Source: Xylocopa sonorina (taxonomy: Eukaryota > Arthropoda > Insecta > Hymenoptera > Apidae). Taken from it: a DNA stretch of 64,000 nucleotides. The stretch covers positions 620,001 through 684,000 of the forward strand of contig NW_027490169.1 in the NCBI RefSeq assembly GCF_050948175.1, given 5' to 3'. The stretch's first letter is position 1. Every line of letters starts with the position of its first letter. Under the pieces are notes generated by a model that was not told the DNA's origin, searched no databases, and was given only the letters and a program-made list of their open reading frames with translations. The position numbers and the translations under genes were made by a program. Below, in pieces: positions 28,411 through 42,805 of this stretch.

Positions 28411-28744
28411 TTCATTGCGAAGTTTCATGTATTCCTCTTATTCACTTCAAATGAATGTAAATGCGACACTTCCTTACTAGGAAATAGAGTTTGCAGATGT
28501 CTACGTATCGTAGCAATAGAGTTCTAATGCTTCTTGAAACGGGATATCGCATTTCATTTCTATGCTTCATGATAAGATATAATGTTAATTGCGATGTGTC
28601 ATGTATACCTCGCATACACTTCAAATGAATGTAAATGCGACACTTCCTTGCTAGGAAATAGCGATTGCAGATGTCTACGTATCGAAGCAATAGAGTTCTA
28701 ATGCTTCTTGAAACGGGATATCGCATCTCATTTCTATGCTTCAT

Positions 28745-31540
28745 GATAAGATATAATATTCATTGCGAAGTTTCATGTATTCCTCGTATTCACATCAAAT
28801 GAATGTAAATGCGACACTTCCTTGCCAGGAAATAGAGTTTGCAGATGTCTACGTATCGTAGCAAGCGTGTTATAATGCTTCTTAAAACGAGATATCGCTT
28901 CTCATTTCTATGTTTCATGACAACATATAATATTCATTGCGAAGTTTCATGTATTCCTCGTATTCACTTCAAATGAATGTAAATGCGACACTTCCTTGCT
29001 AGGAAATAGAGCTTGCAGATGTCTACGTATCGAAGCAATAAAGTTCTAATGCATCTTATATCGCGATGTCGCATCTCATTTCTATGTTTCATGATGATAT
29101 ATAATATTCATTGTGCAATGTTATGTATACCTCGCATTGAATTCAGAAGAATGTAAATGCGACACTTCCTTGCTAGGAAATAGCGTTTGCAGATTTCTGC
29201 GTATCGTTGCATTAGATTTCTATTGCATCTCAAAACGCGATATCGCATCTCATTTCTATGTTTCATGAGAACATATAATATTCATTGCGAAGTATTATGT
29301 ATACCTCGCATACACTTCAAAAGAATGTAAATGCGACACTTCCTTGCTAGGAAATAGCTTTTGCAGATGTCTACGTATCGTAGCAATAGAGTTCTAATGC
29401 TTCTTAAATAGCAATATCGCATCTCATTTCTATGTTTCGTGATAAGGTATAATATTCATTGTGGAGTGTCATGTATACCTCGCAATCACTTCAAAAGAAT
29501 GTAAATGCGACACCTCCTTGCTGGGAAATATCGTGTTGCAGATGTCTACGTGTCGAAGCAATAGAGATCAAGTGCATCTAAAAACTTGATATCGCATTAC
29601 ATTTCTATGTCTAATGATAATATATAATATTCATTGCGAAGTGTTATGTGTTCCTCGTCTACACTTCAATTGAATGTAAATGCAACTCTTCCTTTCTAGG
29701 AAATTATGTTTCCAGATGTCTACGCATCGTAGCAATAGAGTTCAAATGCTTCCTAAAACGCCATATCGCATCTCATTTCTATGTTATAGGATAAGATATA
29801 ATATTCATTGTGGAGTATTATGTATTCCTGGTATTCACTTCAAAAGAATGTCAATGCGACACTTCCTTTCAAGGAAATAGCGCCTGCAGGTGTCTACGTG
29901 TCATTAGTGTTCTAATGCTACTAAAAACGCGATATCGCACCTCATTTCTGTGTCTCATGATAAGCTATAATATTCATTGCGACGTGACATGTATACCTCG
30001 TATTCACTTCAAAAGAATGTAAATGCGACACCTCCTTGCTAGGAAATAAAGTTTCCAGATGTCTAGGTATCGAAACAATAGAGTTCTAATGCTTCTTAAA
30101 ACTAGATGTCGCATTTCATTTCGACGTTTCATGAGAAGATATAGTATTTATTGCGGAGTGTCATGTATACCTCGTATTCACTTGAAAAGAATGTAAATGC
30201 GACACTTCCTTGCTAGGAAATAGCGTCTGCAGATGTCTACGTATCGTAGCAATAAAGTTCTAATCCTTCTTAAAACGCAAATCGATCCTCAATTCTGTGT
30301 TTCATGATAAGATATAATATTCATTGTGAAGTGTTATGTATACCTCGTCCACACTTCCTACGAATGTAAATGCGACACTTCCTTGCTTGGAAATAGCGTT
30401 TGCAGATGTCTGCGTATCGAAGCAATAGAGTTCTAATGCTTCTTAAATCGTCATATCGCATCTCATTTCTATGTTTCATGATAAGATATAATATTCATTG
30501 TGTAGTGTTATGTATACCTCGTATTCACTTCAAAAGAATGTAAATGCGACACTTCCTTCCTTGGAAATAGAGTTTGCAGATGTCTCCGTATCGAAGCAAT
30601 AGTTTTCTAATGCTTTTTAGATCGCGATATAGCACCGCATTTCTATGTTTCATGATAAGATATAATATTCATTGTGGAGTGTTATGTATACCTCGTATTC
30701 ACTTCAAAAGAATGTAAATGCGACACTTCCTTCCTTGGAAATAGCGTTTGCAGATGTTTCCTTATCGAAGCAATAGTTTTCTAATGCTTTTTAGAACGCG
30801 ATATAGCACCTCATTTCTATGTTTCATGAAAAGGTATAATATTCATTGTGGAGTGTTATGTATTCCTCGTATTCACTTCAAAAGAATATAAACGCGACAC
30901 TTCCTTGCTATTAAATAGCGTTTGCAGATGTCTACGTATCGTAGCAATAGTGTTCTAATGCTTCTCAAAACGCGATATCGCATATCATTTCTATGTTTCA
31001 TGATGAGATATAATATACATTGTGGAGTGTTATGTGTACCTCGTAATCACTTCAAAAGAATGTAAGTGCAACACTTCCTTGACATTAAATTGCGTTTGCA
31101 GATGTCTACGTATCGTAGCAATAGACTTCTAATGCTTTATAAATCGCGATATCGCATCTCATTTCTATGTTTCATGATGAGATATAACATTCATTGTGGA
31201 GTGTTATGTATACGTCGTATTCACTTCAAAAGTATGTAAGTGCAACTCTTCCTCGCTATTAAATAGCGTTTGCAGATGTCTATGTACCGTAGCAATAGAT
31301 TGCTAATGCTTTTTAAATCGCGATATCGCATCTCATTTCTATGGTTCATGACAAGATATAATATTCATTGCGAGGTGTCATGTGTACCTCGTATTCTCTT
31401 CAAGTGAATGTAAATGCGACACTTCCTTCCTAGAAAATAGCATTTGCAGATTTCTACGTATCGAAACAATTGAGTTCTAATGCTTCTTAAAACGAGATAT
31501 CGCATCTCATTTCTATGTTTCATGATAAGATATAATATTC
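28745..31540 (+). repeat. Satellite monomers without obvious higher-order structure
   Basis: About sixteen forward 174-bp monomers that differ from each other at many positions. I see no long block copied at a fixed offset, apart from short similarities such as the ttccttccttggaaatag monomers near 30,560 and 30,730. This stretch separates the exchange-rich zone at 19-28 kb from the super-repeat that begins near 31,541. Confidence 0.65.
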
Positions 31541-34500
31541 ATTCTGGGGTGTCATGTATACTTCGTATTCACTTCAAAAGAATGTAAATGCGACACTTCC
31601 TTTCTAGGACGTTTCCAGATGTCTACGTATCGAAGCAGCAGAGTTCTAATGCTTCTTAAAACAAGATATCGCAACTCATTTCTATGTTTCATGATGCGAT
31701 ATAATATTCATTGCGAAGTGTCATGTATACCTCGTATTCACTTGAAGGGAATGTAACTGCGACGCATTCTCGCTACGAAATAGCGTTTCCAGATATCTAC
31801 GTATCCTAGCAATAGAGTTCTAATGCCTCTTAAAACGCGATATGGCATCTCATTTCTATGTCTCATGATAAGATATAATATTTATTGCGAAGTGTCACGC
31901 ATACATCGCATACACTTCAAATGAATGTAAATGCGGCACTTCCTTGCTAGGAAATAGCGTTTGCAGATGTCTAAGTGTCGAAGCAAAAGAGCTCTATTGC
32001 TTCTTAAAACGAGATATCACATCCCATTCCTATGTTTCATGGTAAGATATATTATTCATTGCGAAGTATCACGTATACCTCGCATACACTTCAAATGAAT
32101 GTAAATGCGACACTTCCTTGCTAGGAAATGGCGTTTGCAGATGTCTACGTATCGAAGCAATAAAGTTCTAATGCATCTTAAATCGTGATTTCGCATCTCA
32201 TTTCTATGTTTCATGATAAGATATAATATTCATTCCGAAGTTTCACGTATTCCTCCTATTCACATCAAATGAATGTAAATGCGGCACTTCCTTCCTAGGA
32301 AATAGCGTTTGCAGATGTCTACGTATCGTAGCAAGCGTGTTATAATGCTCCTTAAAAAGAGATATCGCATCTCATTTCTATGTTTCATGATAACATATAA
32401 TATTCATTGCGAAGTGTTATGTATACCTCGCATACACTTCAAAGGAATGTAAATGCGACACTTCCTTTCTAGGAAATAGCGTTTGCAGATGTCTACGTAT
32501 CGATGCAAAGGAATTCTAATGCTTCTTAAAACGAGATATCGCATCTCATTCCTATGTTTCATGGTAAGATATATTATTCATTGCGAAGGGTCACGTACAC
32601 CTCATATCCGCTTCAAAGGAATGTAAACGCGACACTTGCATGCTATGAAATAGCGTTTGCAGATGTCTACGTATCATAGAAATGCAGATCTAATGCTTCT
32701 TAAAACGCGATATAGCATCTCATTTCTATGTTTCATGATAAGATATAATATACTTTGCGAAGTGTCATGAATACCTCGCATACGCTTCAAATGAATGCAA
32801 ATGCTACAAAAGAATGTAAATGCGACACTTCTTTGCTAGGAAATAGCGTTTCCATATGACTACGTATCGAAACAATAGAGCTCTAATGCTTCTTAAAACG
32901 AGATGTCGCATCCCACATCAATGTTTCATGATAAGATATAATATTCATTGCGAAGTGTCATGTATACCTCGTATTCACTTTAGAAGAAAGTAAATGCGAC
33001 ACTTCCATGCTAGGAAATAGCGCTTGCAGATGTCTACGTATCGTAGCAATAAAGTTCTAATGCTTCTTAAAACGTGATATCGCACCTCACTTCTATGTTT
33101 CATGATAAGAGATAATATTCATTGCGAAGTGTTATGTATACCTCGTATTCACTTCAAAAGAATGTAAATGCGACACTTGATTGCCAGGAAATAGCGTTTG
33201 CATACGTCCTCGTTTCGAAGCAATACACTTCTAATGCTTCTTAAAACGAGATGACGCATCTGATTTCTATGTTTTATGATGAGATATAATATTAATTGCG
33301 AAGTATTATGTATACATCGTATTCACTTGAAAAGAATATAAATGCGACACTTCCCTGCTATTAAATAGCGTTTGCAGATGTCTACGTATCCTATCAGTTG
33401 AGTTTTAATGCTTCTGAAAACGCGATATCGCATCTCATTTCTATGTTTTGTGATAAGATATAGTATTCATTGCGAAGTGTTATGTACTCCACGTCTACAC
33501 TTCAATTGAATGTAAATGCGACACTTCCTTTCTTGTAAATCGCGTTTCCAGATGTCTACGTATCGAAGCAATACAGTTCTAATGCTTCATAAATCGCGAT
33601 ATCGCATATGATTTCTATGTTTCATGATAAGATATAATATTCAGTGCGCAGTGTCTTGCATAGCTCGCATACACCTCAAATGAATGCAAATGCGACACTC
33701 CCTTGCTAGGAAATAGCGTTAGCAGATGTCTACGTTTCGTAGCAATAGATTTCTAATGCTTCTTAAAACGTGAAATCGCATCTCTTTTCTATGTTTCGTG
33801 ATAAGATATAATATACCTTGTGCAGTGTCATGTATACCTCGTATTCACCTCAAAAGAATGTAAATGCGACACTTCCTTGCCTTGAAATTGCGTTTGCAGA
33901 TGTCTACGTATCGCACCAATAGAGTTCTAATGCTTCTTAAAACGAGATATCGCATCTCATTTCCATGTTTCATGGTAAGATATAACATTCATTGTGCAGT
34001 GTTATGTATACCCCATATTCACTTCAAAAGAATGTAAATGCGACACATCCCTGCTAGCAAGTAGCGTTTGCAGATGTCTACGTATCCTATCCGTCGAGTT
34101 TTAATGCTTCTCAATACGCGATATCGCATCTCATTTCTAAATTTCATGATAAGATATAATATTCAATGCGAAGTGTCTTGTATACATCGCATACACTTCA
34201 AATGAATGTAAATGTGACACTTCCTTGCTAGGAAATAGCGTTTGCAGATGTCTACGTAACCTATCAGTTGAGTTTTAATGCTTCTAAAAACGCGATATAG
34301 CATCTCATTTCTATATTTCTTGATAAGATATAATATTCATTGCGAAATATCATGTATACCACGTATTAAATTCAAAAGAATTTAAATGCGCCACTCCCTT
34401 CCTAGGAAATAGCGTTTGCAGATGCCTAGGTATCGAAGCAATAGATTTCTAATGCTTCTTAAAACGGGACATCGCATCCCATTTCTATGTTTCATGATAG

Positions 34501-37234
34501 GATATAATATTCAGATAGGAGGGTTATGTATACCTCGCATACACTTGAAATGAATGTAAATGCGACACTTTCTTGCTAGGAAGTAGCGTTTGCAGATGAC
34601 TACGTACCGATGCAATGGAGTTCTAACGTTTCTTAAAACGCGATATCGCGTCCCATTTCTATGTTTCATGATAGGATATAATATTCAGTTAGAAGGGTTA
34701 TGTATACCACGTATTCACTTCAAGCGAATGTAAATGCGACCATTCCTTGCTAGGAAGTAGCGTCTGCAGATGTCTACGTATCGAAGCAATAGAGTTCTAA
34801 GGCTGCTTAAATCGCGATATCGCATCTCATTTCTATGTTTCATGATAAGATATAATGTTCATTGCGAAGAGTCATGTTTACCTCGTATTCAATTCAGCAG
34901 AATGTATTTGCGACACTTGCTTGCTAGGAAATAGCGTTCGCAGATGACTACGTATCGTAGCATTGGAATTCTAATGCTTCTCAAAACGCGATGTCGCATC
35001 TCATTTCCATGTTTTATGATAAGATATAATATTCATTGCGAAGTGTCATGTATACCACGTATTGACTTCAAAAGAATGTAAATGCGACACTTCCTTGCTA
35101 GGAAATAGCGTTACCAGATGTCTACGTATCGAAACAATACAGTTCTGATGCTTCGTAGAACGTGATGTCGCATCTCATTTCTAAGTTTCGTGATAAGATA
35201 TAATATTAATTGCGAAGTGTCATGTATACCTCGTATTCACCTCAAAAGAATGTAAATGCGACACTTCCTTGCTAGGAAATAGCGTTTGCAGATTTCTGCG
35301 TATCGTAGCATTAGGTTTCTGTTGCATCTCAAAACGCGATATCGCATTACGTTTCTATGTTTCATGATAAGATATATTATCCATTGCGAATTGTCATGTA
35401 TACCTCGCATACGCTACAAATGAATGTAAATGCGACACTTCCTTGCTAGGAAATAGCGTCTGCAAATGTCTACGTATCGTAGAAATAGAGTTCTAATGCT
35501 TCTTAAAACGCGATATCGCATTTCATTTCTATGTTTCATGATAAGATATAATATTCATTGCGAATTGTCTTGTATACCACGCATACACTTCAAACGAATT
35601 AAAAGGCGACACTTCATTGCTAAGAAATAGCGTTGGCAGATGTCTACGTATCGAAGCAATAGGATTCTAACGTTTCTTAAAACGGGATATCGCACCTCAT
35701 TTCTGTTTTAGGATAAGATATAATATTCATTGCGAAGTGTCTTGTATACCTCGTATTCACTTCAAAAGATTGTAAATCCGACACTTCCTTGCTAGGAAAT
35801 GGCGTTTGCAGATGCCTATGTTTCGTAGCAATAAATTTCTAATTCTACTTAAAACGCGATATCGCATCTCATTTCTATGTTTCATGATAAGATATAATAT
35901 TCATTGCGATGTTACATGTATACGTCGTACTCACTGCAAGAGAATGTAAATGCGACACTTTCTTGCTGCGAAATTGCGTTTGCAGATGTCTACGTATCGT
36001 AGCAATAGAGTTGTAATGCTTCTTAAAACGCGATATAGCATCTCATTTGTATCTTTCGTAATACGATATAATATTCAATGCGAAGTGTCATGTATTCCTC
36101 GCATACACTTCAAATGAATGTTAATGCGACACTTCCTTACTAGGAAATAGCGTTGGCAGATGTCTACGTATCGAAGAAATTCAGTTCTAATGCTTCTTAA
36201 ATCGCGATATCGCATCTCATTTCTATGTTTCGTGATAAGATATAATATTCATTGTGTGGTGTTATGTATACCTCGCATTCACTTCAAAAGAATGTAAATG
36301 CGACGCTTCCTTGCAAGGAAATAGCGATTGCAGGTGTCCACGTATCGTAGCAATAGAGTTCTAATGCTTCTTAAATCGCGAAATCGCATCTCATTTCTAT
36401 GTTTCATGATAAGATATAATATTCATTGCGATGTTACATGTATACGTCGTACTCACTGCAAGAGAATGTAAATGCGAGACTTTCTTGCTGCGAAATTGCG
36501 TTTGCTGATGTCTACGTATCGTAGCAACAGAGTTGTAATGCTTCTTAAAACGCGATATAGCATCTCATTTCTATGTTTCATGATAAGATATAATATTCAT
36601 TGTTCAGTGTTATGTATACCCCGTATTCACTTCAAAAGAATGTAAATACGACACTTCCTTGCTAGGAAATAGCGTTTGCAGATGACTACGTAACGTAGCA
36701 TTTGTGTTCTAATGCTTCTCAAAACGCGATATCGCATCTCATATCTATGTTTCATGATAATATATAATAATCATTGCGAAGTGTCATGTATACCTCGCAT
36801 ACACTTCAAATGAATGTAAATGCGACACTCCCTTGCTAGGAAATAGCGTTTGCACATGCCTACGTACCGTAGAAATAGAGTTCTAATTCTTCTTAAAACG
36901 CGATATCGCATCTCATTCGTATGTTTCATGATAAGGTACAATATTCATTGCGAAGTGTCATGTATACCTCGTATTCACCTCAAAAGAATGTAAATGCGAC
37001 ACTTCCTTGCTAGGAAATAGCGTTTGCAGATTTCTGCGTATCGTAGCATTAGGTTTCTGTTGCATCTCAAAACGCGATATCGCATTACGTTTCTATGTTT
37101 CATGATAAGATATCATATTCATTGCGAAGTGTCATGTACACCTCGTATTCACTTCAAAAGAATGTAAATGCGGCACTTCCGTGCTAGGACAAAGCGTTTG
37201 CAGATGTCTACGTATCGAAGCAATAGAGTTCTAA

Positions 37235-40200
37235 TGCTTCTTAAATCGAGATATCGCATCTGATTTCTATGTTTCATGATAGGATACAATATTCATTGCG
37301 AAGTGTAGCTCATACATCGCATACACTTCAAATGAGTGTAAATGCGACACTTCCTTGCTAGGTAATAGCGTTTGCAGATGTCGCCTTATCGAAGCAATAG
37401 AGTTCTAATGCTTCTTAAATTGCGATATCGCATCTCATTTCTATGTTTCATGATAAGATATAATATTCATTGCGATGTGTCATGTATACCTCGCATACAC
37501 TTCAAATGAATGTAAATGCGATACTTCCTTGCTAGGAAATAGCGTTTGCAGATGTGTACGTTTCGTAACAATAGGGTTGTAATGCTTCTCATAACGCGAT
37601 ATCGCATTTGATTTCTATGTTGCATGATAAGATTTAATATTCATTGCGAAGTGTCATGTATTCCTCATATTCACTTCAAAAGAATGTAAATGCGACTCAT
37701 CCTTGTTAGGAAATAGCGTTTGCAGATGTCTACGTATCGTAGGCATATAGTTCCAATGCTTCTTAAAAAGCGATATCGCACCTCATTTCTATGTTTCATG
37801 ATAAGATATAATATTCATTGCGATGTGTCATGTATACCTCGCATACACTTCAAATGAATGTAAATGCGATACTTCCTTGCTAGGAAATAGCGTTTGCAGA
37901 TGTTTACGTTTCGTAACAATAGGGTTGTAATGCTTCTCATAACGCGATATCGCATTTGATTTCTATGTTGCATGATAAGATATAATATTCATTGCGAAGT
38001 GTCATGTATATCTCGTATTCACTTCAAAAAAATAAAAATGCGACACTTCCGTGCACGGAAAACTCGTTTGCAGATGTCTACGTATCGTAGCAATAGAGTT
38101 CTAATGCTTGTTAAAACGCGATATGGCATCTCATTTCTATGTTTCATTATAAGATATAATATTCATTGCGAAGTGTCATGTATACCTCGCATTCACATAA
38201 AAAGAATGTAAATGACCGACACTTCTTTGATAGGAAATTACCGTTTGCAGATGTCTCCGTATCGTAGCAATAGAGTTCTAATGCTTCTTAAATTGCGATA
38301 TCATATCTCATTTCTATGATTCGTGATAAGATATAATATTCATTGCGAAGTGTCACTTATACATCGCATACACTTCAAATGAATGTAAGTGCGACACTTC
38401 CTTGCTAGGAAAAAGCGTCTGCAGATGTCTACGTATCGAAGCAACATAGTTCTAGTGCTTCTTAAAACGAGATATCGCATCTCATTTCTATGGCTCATGA
38501 TAAGATATAATATTCATGGCGATGTGTTATGTATTCCTCGTCTACACTTCAAATGAATGTAAAAGCAACACTTCCTTTCCAGGAAAATACGCTTCCAGAT
38601 GTCTACCTATCGAAGTAATAGAGTTCTAATGCTTCTTAAAACGAGATATCGCATCACATTTCTATGTTTCGTGATAAGATATAATATTCATTGAGAAGTG
38701 ACACGTATACCTCGTATTCACTTCAAAAGAATATAAATACTACACTTGCTTGCAAGGAAGTAATGTTTGCAGATGTCTACGTAGCGATGCAATGGGGTAC
38801 TGGTGCATCTTAAAACGCGATATCGCGCTCATTTCTATGTTTAATGATGAGATATAATACTCATTGCAAAGTGTCATGTATACCTCGTATTCACTTCAAA
38901 TGAATGTAAATCCGACACTTCTTTTCTAGGAAACAGCGTTGGCAGATGTCTACGTATCGAAGCAATAGAGTTACAATGCTTCTTAAAACCCGATATCGCA
39001 TCCCATTTCTATGTTTCATGATAAGATATAATATTCATTGCGATGTGTCATGTATACCTCGCATACACTTCAAATGAATGTAAATGCGATACTTCCTTGC
39101 TAGGAAATAGCGTTTGCAGATGTTTACGTTTCGTAACAATAGGGTTGTAATGCTTCTCATAACGCGATATCGCATTTGATTTCTATGTTGCATGATAAGA
39201 TATAATATTCATTGCGAAGTGTCATGTATACCTCGTATTCACTTCAAAAAAATAAAAATGCGACACTTCCGTGCACGGAAAAGTCGTTTGCAGATGTCTA
39301 CGTATCGTAGCAATAGAGTTCTAATGCTTGTTAAAACGCGATATGGCATCTCATTTCTATGTTTCATTATAAGATATAATATTCATTGCGAAGTGTCATG
39401 TATACCTCGCATTCACATAAAAAGAATGTAAATGACCGACACTTCTTTGATAGGAAATTACCGTTTGCAGATGTCTCCGTATCGTAGCAATAGAGTTCTA
39501 ATGCTTCTTAAATTGCGATATCATATCTCATTTCTATGATTCGTGATAAGATATAATATTCATTGCGAAGTGTCACTTATACATCGCATACACTTCAAAT
39601 GAATGTAAGTGCGACACTTCCTTGCTAGGAAAAAGCGTCTGCAGATGTCTACGTATCGAAGCAACATAGTTCTAGTGCTTCTTAAAACGAGATATCGCAT
39701 CTCATTTCTATGGCTCATGATAAGATATAATATTCATGGCGATGTGTTATGTATTCCTCGTCTACACTTCAAATGAATGTAAAAGCAACACTTCCTTTCC
39801 AGGAAAATACGCTTCCAGATGTCTACCTATCGAAGTAATAGAGTTCTAATGCTTCTTAAAACGAGATATCGCATCACATTTCTATGTTTCGTGATAAGAT
39901 ATAATATTCATTGAGAAGTGACACGTATACCTCGTATTCACTTCAAAAGAATATAAATACTACACTTGCTTGCAAGGAAGTAATGTTTGCAGATGTCTAC
40001 GTAGCGATGCAATGGGGTACTGGTGCATCTTAAAACGCGATATCGCGCTCATTTCTATGTTTAATGATGAGATATAATACTCATTGCAAAGTGTCATGTA
40101 TACCTCGTATTCACTTCAAATGAATGTAAATCCGACACTTCTTTTCTAGGAAACAGCGTTGGCAGATGTCTACGTATCGAAGCAATAGAGTTACAATGCT

Positions 40201-42805
40201 TCTTAAAACCCGATATCGCATCCCATTTCTATGTTTCATGATAAGATATAATATTCATTGCGATGTGTCATGTATACCTCGCATACACTTCAAATGAATG
40301 TAAATGCGATACTTCCTTGCTAGGAAATAGCGTTTGCAGATGTTTACGTTTCGTAACAATAGGGTTGTAATGCTTCTCATAACGCGATATCGCATTTGAT
40401 TTCTATGTTGCATGATAAGATATAATATTCATTGCGAAGTGTCATGTATACCTCGTATTCACTTCAAAAAAATAAAAATGCGACACTTCCGTGCACGGAA
40501 AACTCGTTTGCAGATGTCTACGTATCGTAGCAATAGAGTTCTAATGCTTGTTAAAACGCGATATGGCATCTCATTTCTATGTTTCATTATAAGATATAAT
40601 ATTCATTGCGAAGTGTCATGTATACCTCGCATTCACATAAAAAGAATGTAAATGACCGACACTTCTTTGATAGGAAATTACCGTTTGCAGATGTCTCCGT
40701 ATCGTAGCAATAGAGTTCTAATGCTTCTTAAATTGCGATATCATATCTCATTTCTATGATTCGTGATAAGATATAATATTCATTGCGAAGTGTCACTTAT
40801 ACATCGCATACACTTCAAATGAATGTAAGTGCGACACTTCCTTGCTAGGAAAAAGCGTCTGCAGATGTCTACGTATCGAAGCAACATAGTTCTAATGCTT
40901 CTTAAAACGAGATATCGCATCTCATTTCTATGGCTCATGATAAGATATAATATTCATGGCGATGTGTTATGTATTCCTCGTCTACACTTCAAATGAATGT
41001 AAAAGCAACACTTCCTTTCCAGGAAAATACGCTTCCAGATGTCTACGTATCGAAGTAATAGAGTTCTAATGCTTCTTAAAACGAGATATCGCATCACATT
41101 TCTATGTTTCGTGATAAGATATAATATTCATTGAGAAGTGACACGTATACCTCGTATTCACTTCAAAAGAATATAAATACTACTCTTGCTTGCAAGGAAG
41201 TAATGTTTGCAGATGTCTACGTAGCGATGCAATGGGGTACTGGTGCATCTTAAAACGCGATATCGCGCTCATTTCTATGTTTCATGATGAGATATAATAC
41301 TCATTGCAAAGTGTCATGTATACCTCGTATTTACTTCAAATGAATGTAAATCCGACACTTCTTTTCTAGGAAATAGCGTTCGCAGATGTCTACGTATCGA
41401 AGCAATAGAGTTACAATGCTTCTTAAAACCCGATATCGCATCCCATTTCTATGTTTCATGATAAGATATAATATTCATTCCGAAATGTCCTGTATACCTC
41501 GCATACACTTCAAATGAATGTAAATGCGAACCTTCCTTGCTAGGAAGTAGAGTTTGCAGATGTCTACGTATCGAAGCAATAGATTCCTAATGCTTCTTAA
41601 ACCGCGATATAGCAACTCACTTCTACGTTTCATGATAAGATATAATATTCATTGTGCAGTGCTATGTATATCTAGTCTACACTTCAAATGAATGTAAATG
41701 CGACACTTCCCCGCTAGGAACTAGCGTTTGCAGATGTCTACGTATCGAGGCAATTGTGTTCTAATGCTTGTTAAAGCGCCATATCGTACCACAATTCTAT
41801 GTTTCATGATAAGATATAATATTCATTGCCAAGTGTCATGTATACCTCGTATTCCTTTCAAAAAAATGTAAGTGCGACACTTCCATGCAAGCAAGTAGCG
41901 TTTGCAATTGTCTACGTAAGAAGCAATAGAGTTCTAGTGCTTCACGAAACGCGATATCGCATCCCATTTCTATGTTTCATGATAATATATAATATTCATT
42001 GTGGAGTGTTATGTATACCTCGTATTCCCTTCAAAGGAATGTAAATGCGCCACTTCCTTGCTAGGAAATAGCGATTCCAGATGTCTACGCATCGAAGCAA
42101 TAGAGTTCTAAAGCATCTTAAATCATGATATCGCATCCCATTACTATGTTTCATTCTAAGATATAATATTCATTGTGCAGTGTTATCTCCACATCGTATT
42201 CACCCCAAAAGAATGTAAATGCGACGCTACCTTGCTAGGAAATAGCGTTTGCAGATGTCTACGTATCGTAGCAATAGAGTTCTAATGCTGCTTAAAACGA
42301 GATATCGCATCTCATTTCTATGTATCATGATAAGATATACTATTCACTGTGGAGTGTTATGCATACCTCGTATTCACTTGAAAAGAATATAAATGCGACA
42401 CTTCCTTCCTAGGAAATAGAGTTTGCTGATGGCTACGTATCGAAGCAATAGATTTCTAATGCTTCTTAAATCGCGATATAGCAACTCACTTCTACGTTTC
42501 ATGATAAGATATAATATTCATTGTGCAGTGCTATGTATATCTCGTCTACACTTCAAATGAATGTAAATGCGACACTTCCCTCCTAGGAACTAGCGTTTGC
42601 AGATGTCTACGTATCGAGGCAATAGTGTGCTAATGCCTCTTAAAGCGCCATATCGCACCACATTTCTATGTTTCATGATAAGATATAATATTCATTGCCA
42701 AGTGTCATGTATACCACGTATTCCTTTCAAAAAAATGTAAGTGCGACACTTCCATGCTAGCAAGTAGCGTTTGCAGATGTCTACGTATCGAGCAATAGGA
42801 TTCTA
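37235..42805 (+). repeat. Duplicated block A1 (5.57 kb, contains three 1,220-bp units)
   Basis: This block starts at ttaaatcgagatatcgcatc with the rare gaagtgtagctcatacatcg monomer and ends at cgagcaataggattc near 42,800. It is followed at once by block A2, which starts with the same monomers at an offset of 5,572 bp. Its tail (41,475-42,805) has monomers marked by tcattccgaaatgtcc, tatatctagtctacac and ctttcaaaaaaatg. Confidence 0.8.
37801..41475 (+). repeat. 1,220-bp seven-monomer higher-order repeat, three tandem copies
   Basis: Copies lie at about 37,801-39,020, 39,021-40,240 and 40,241-41,460, with a period of 1,220 bp (seven monomers). Within a unit the seven monomers differ strongly from each other, but the same monomer is almost identical between units, which is the signature of a true higher-order repeat. 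Markers in order are atgtttacgtttcgtaac, ccgtgcacggaaaa, aatgaccgacacttctttg, ggaaaaagcgtctgcag, ggaaaatacgcttccag, gcaatggggtactggtgc and cttcttttctaggaaac. The copies diverge at about 41,475. Single further copies are at 43,373-44,592 and around 52,945-54,165. Confidence 0.88.
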
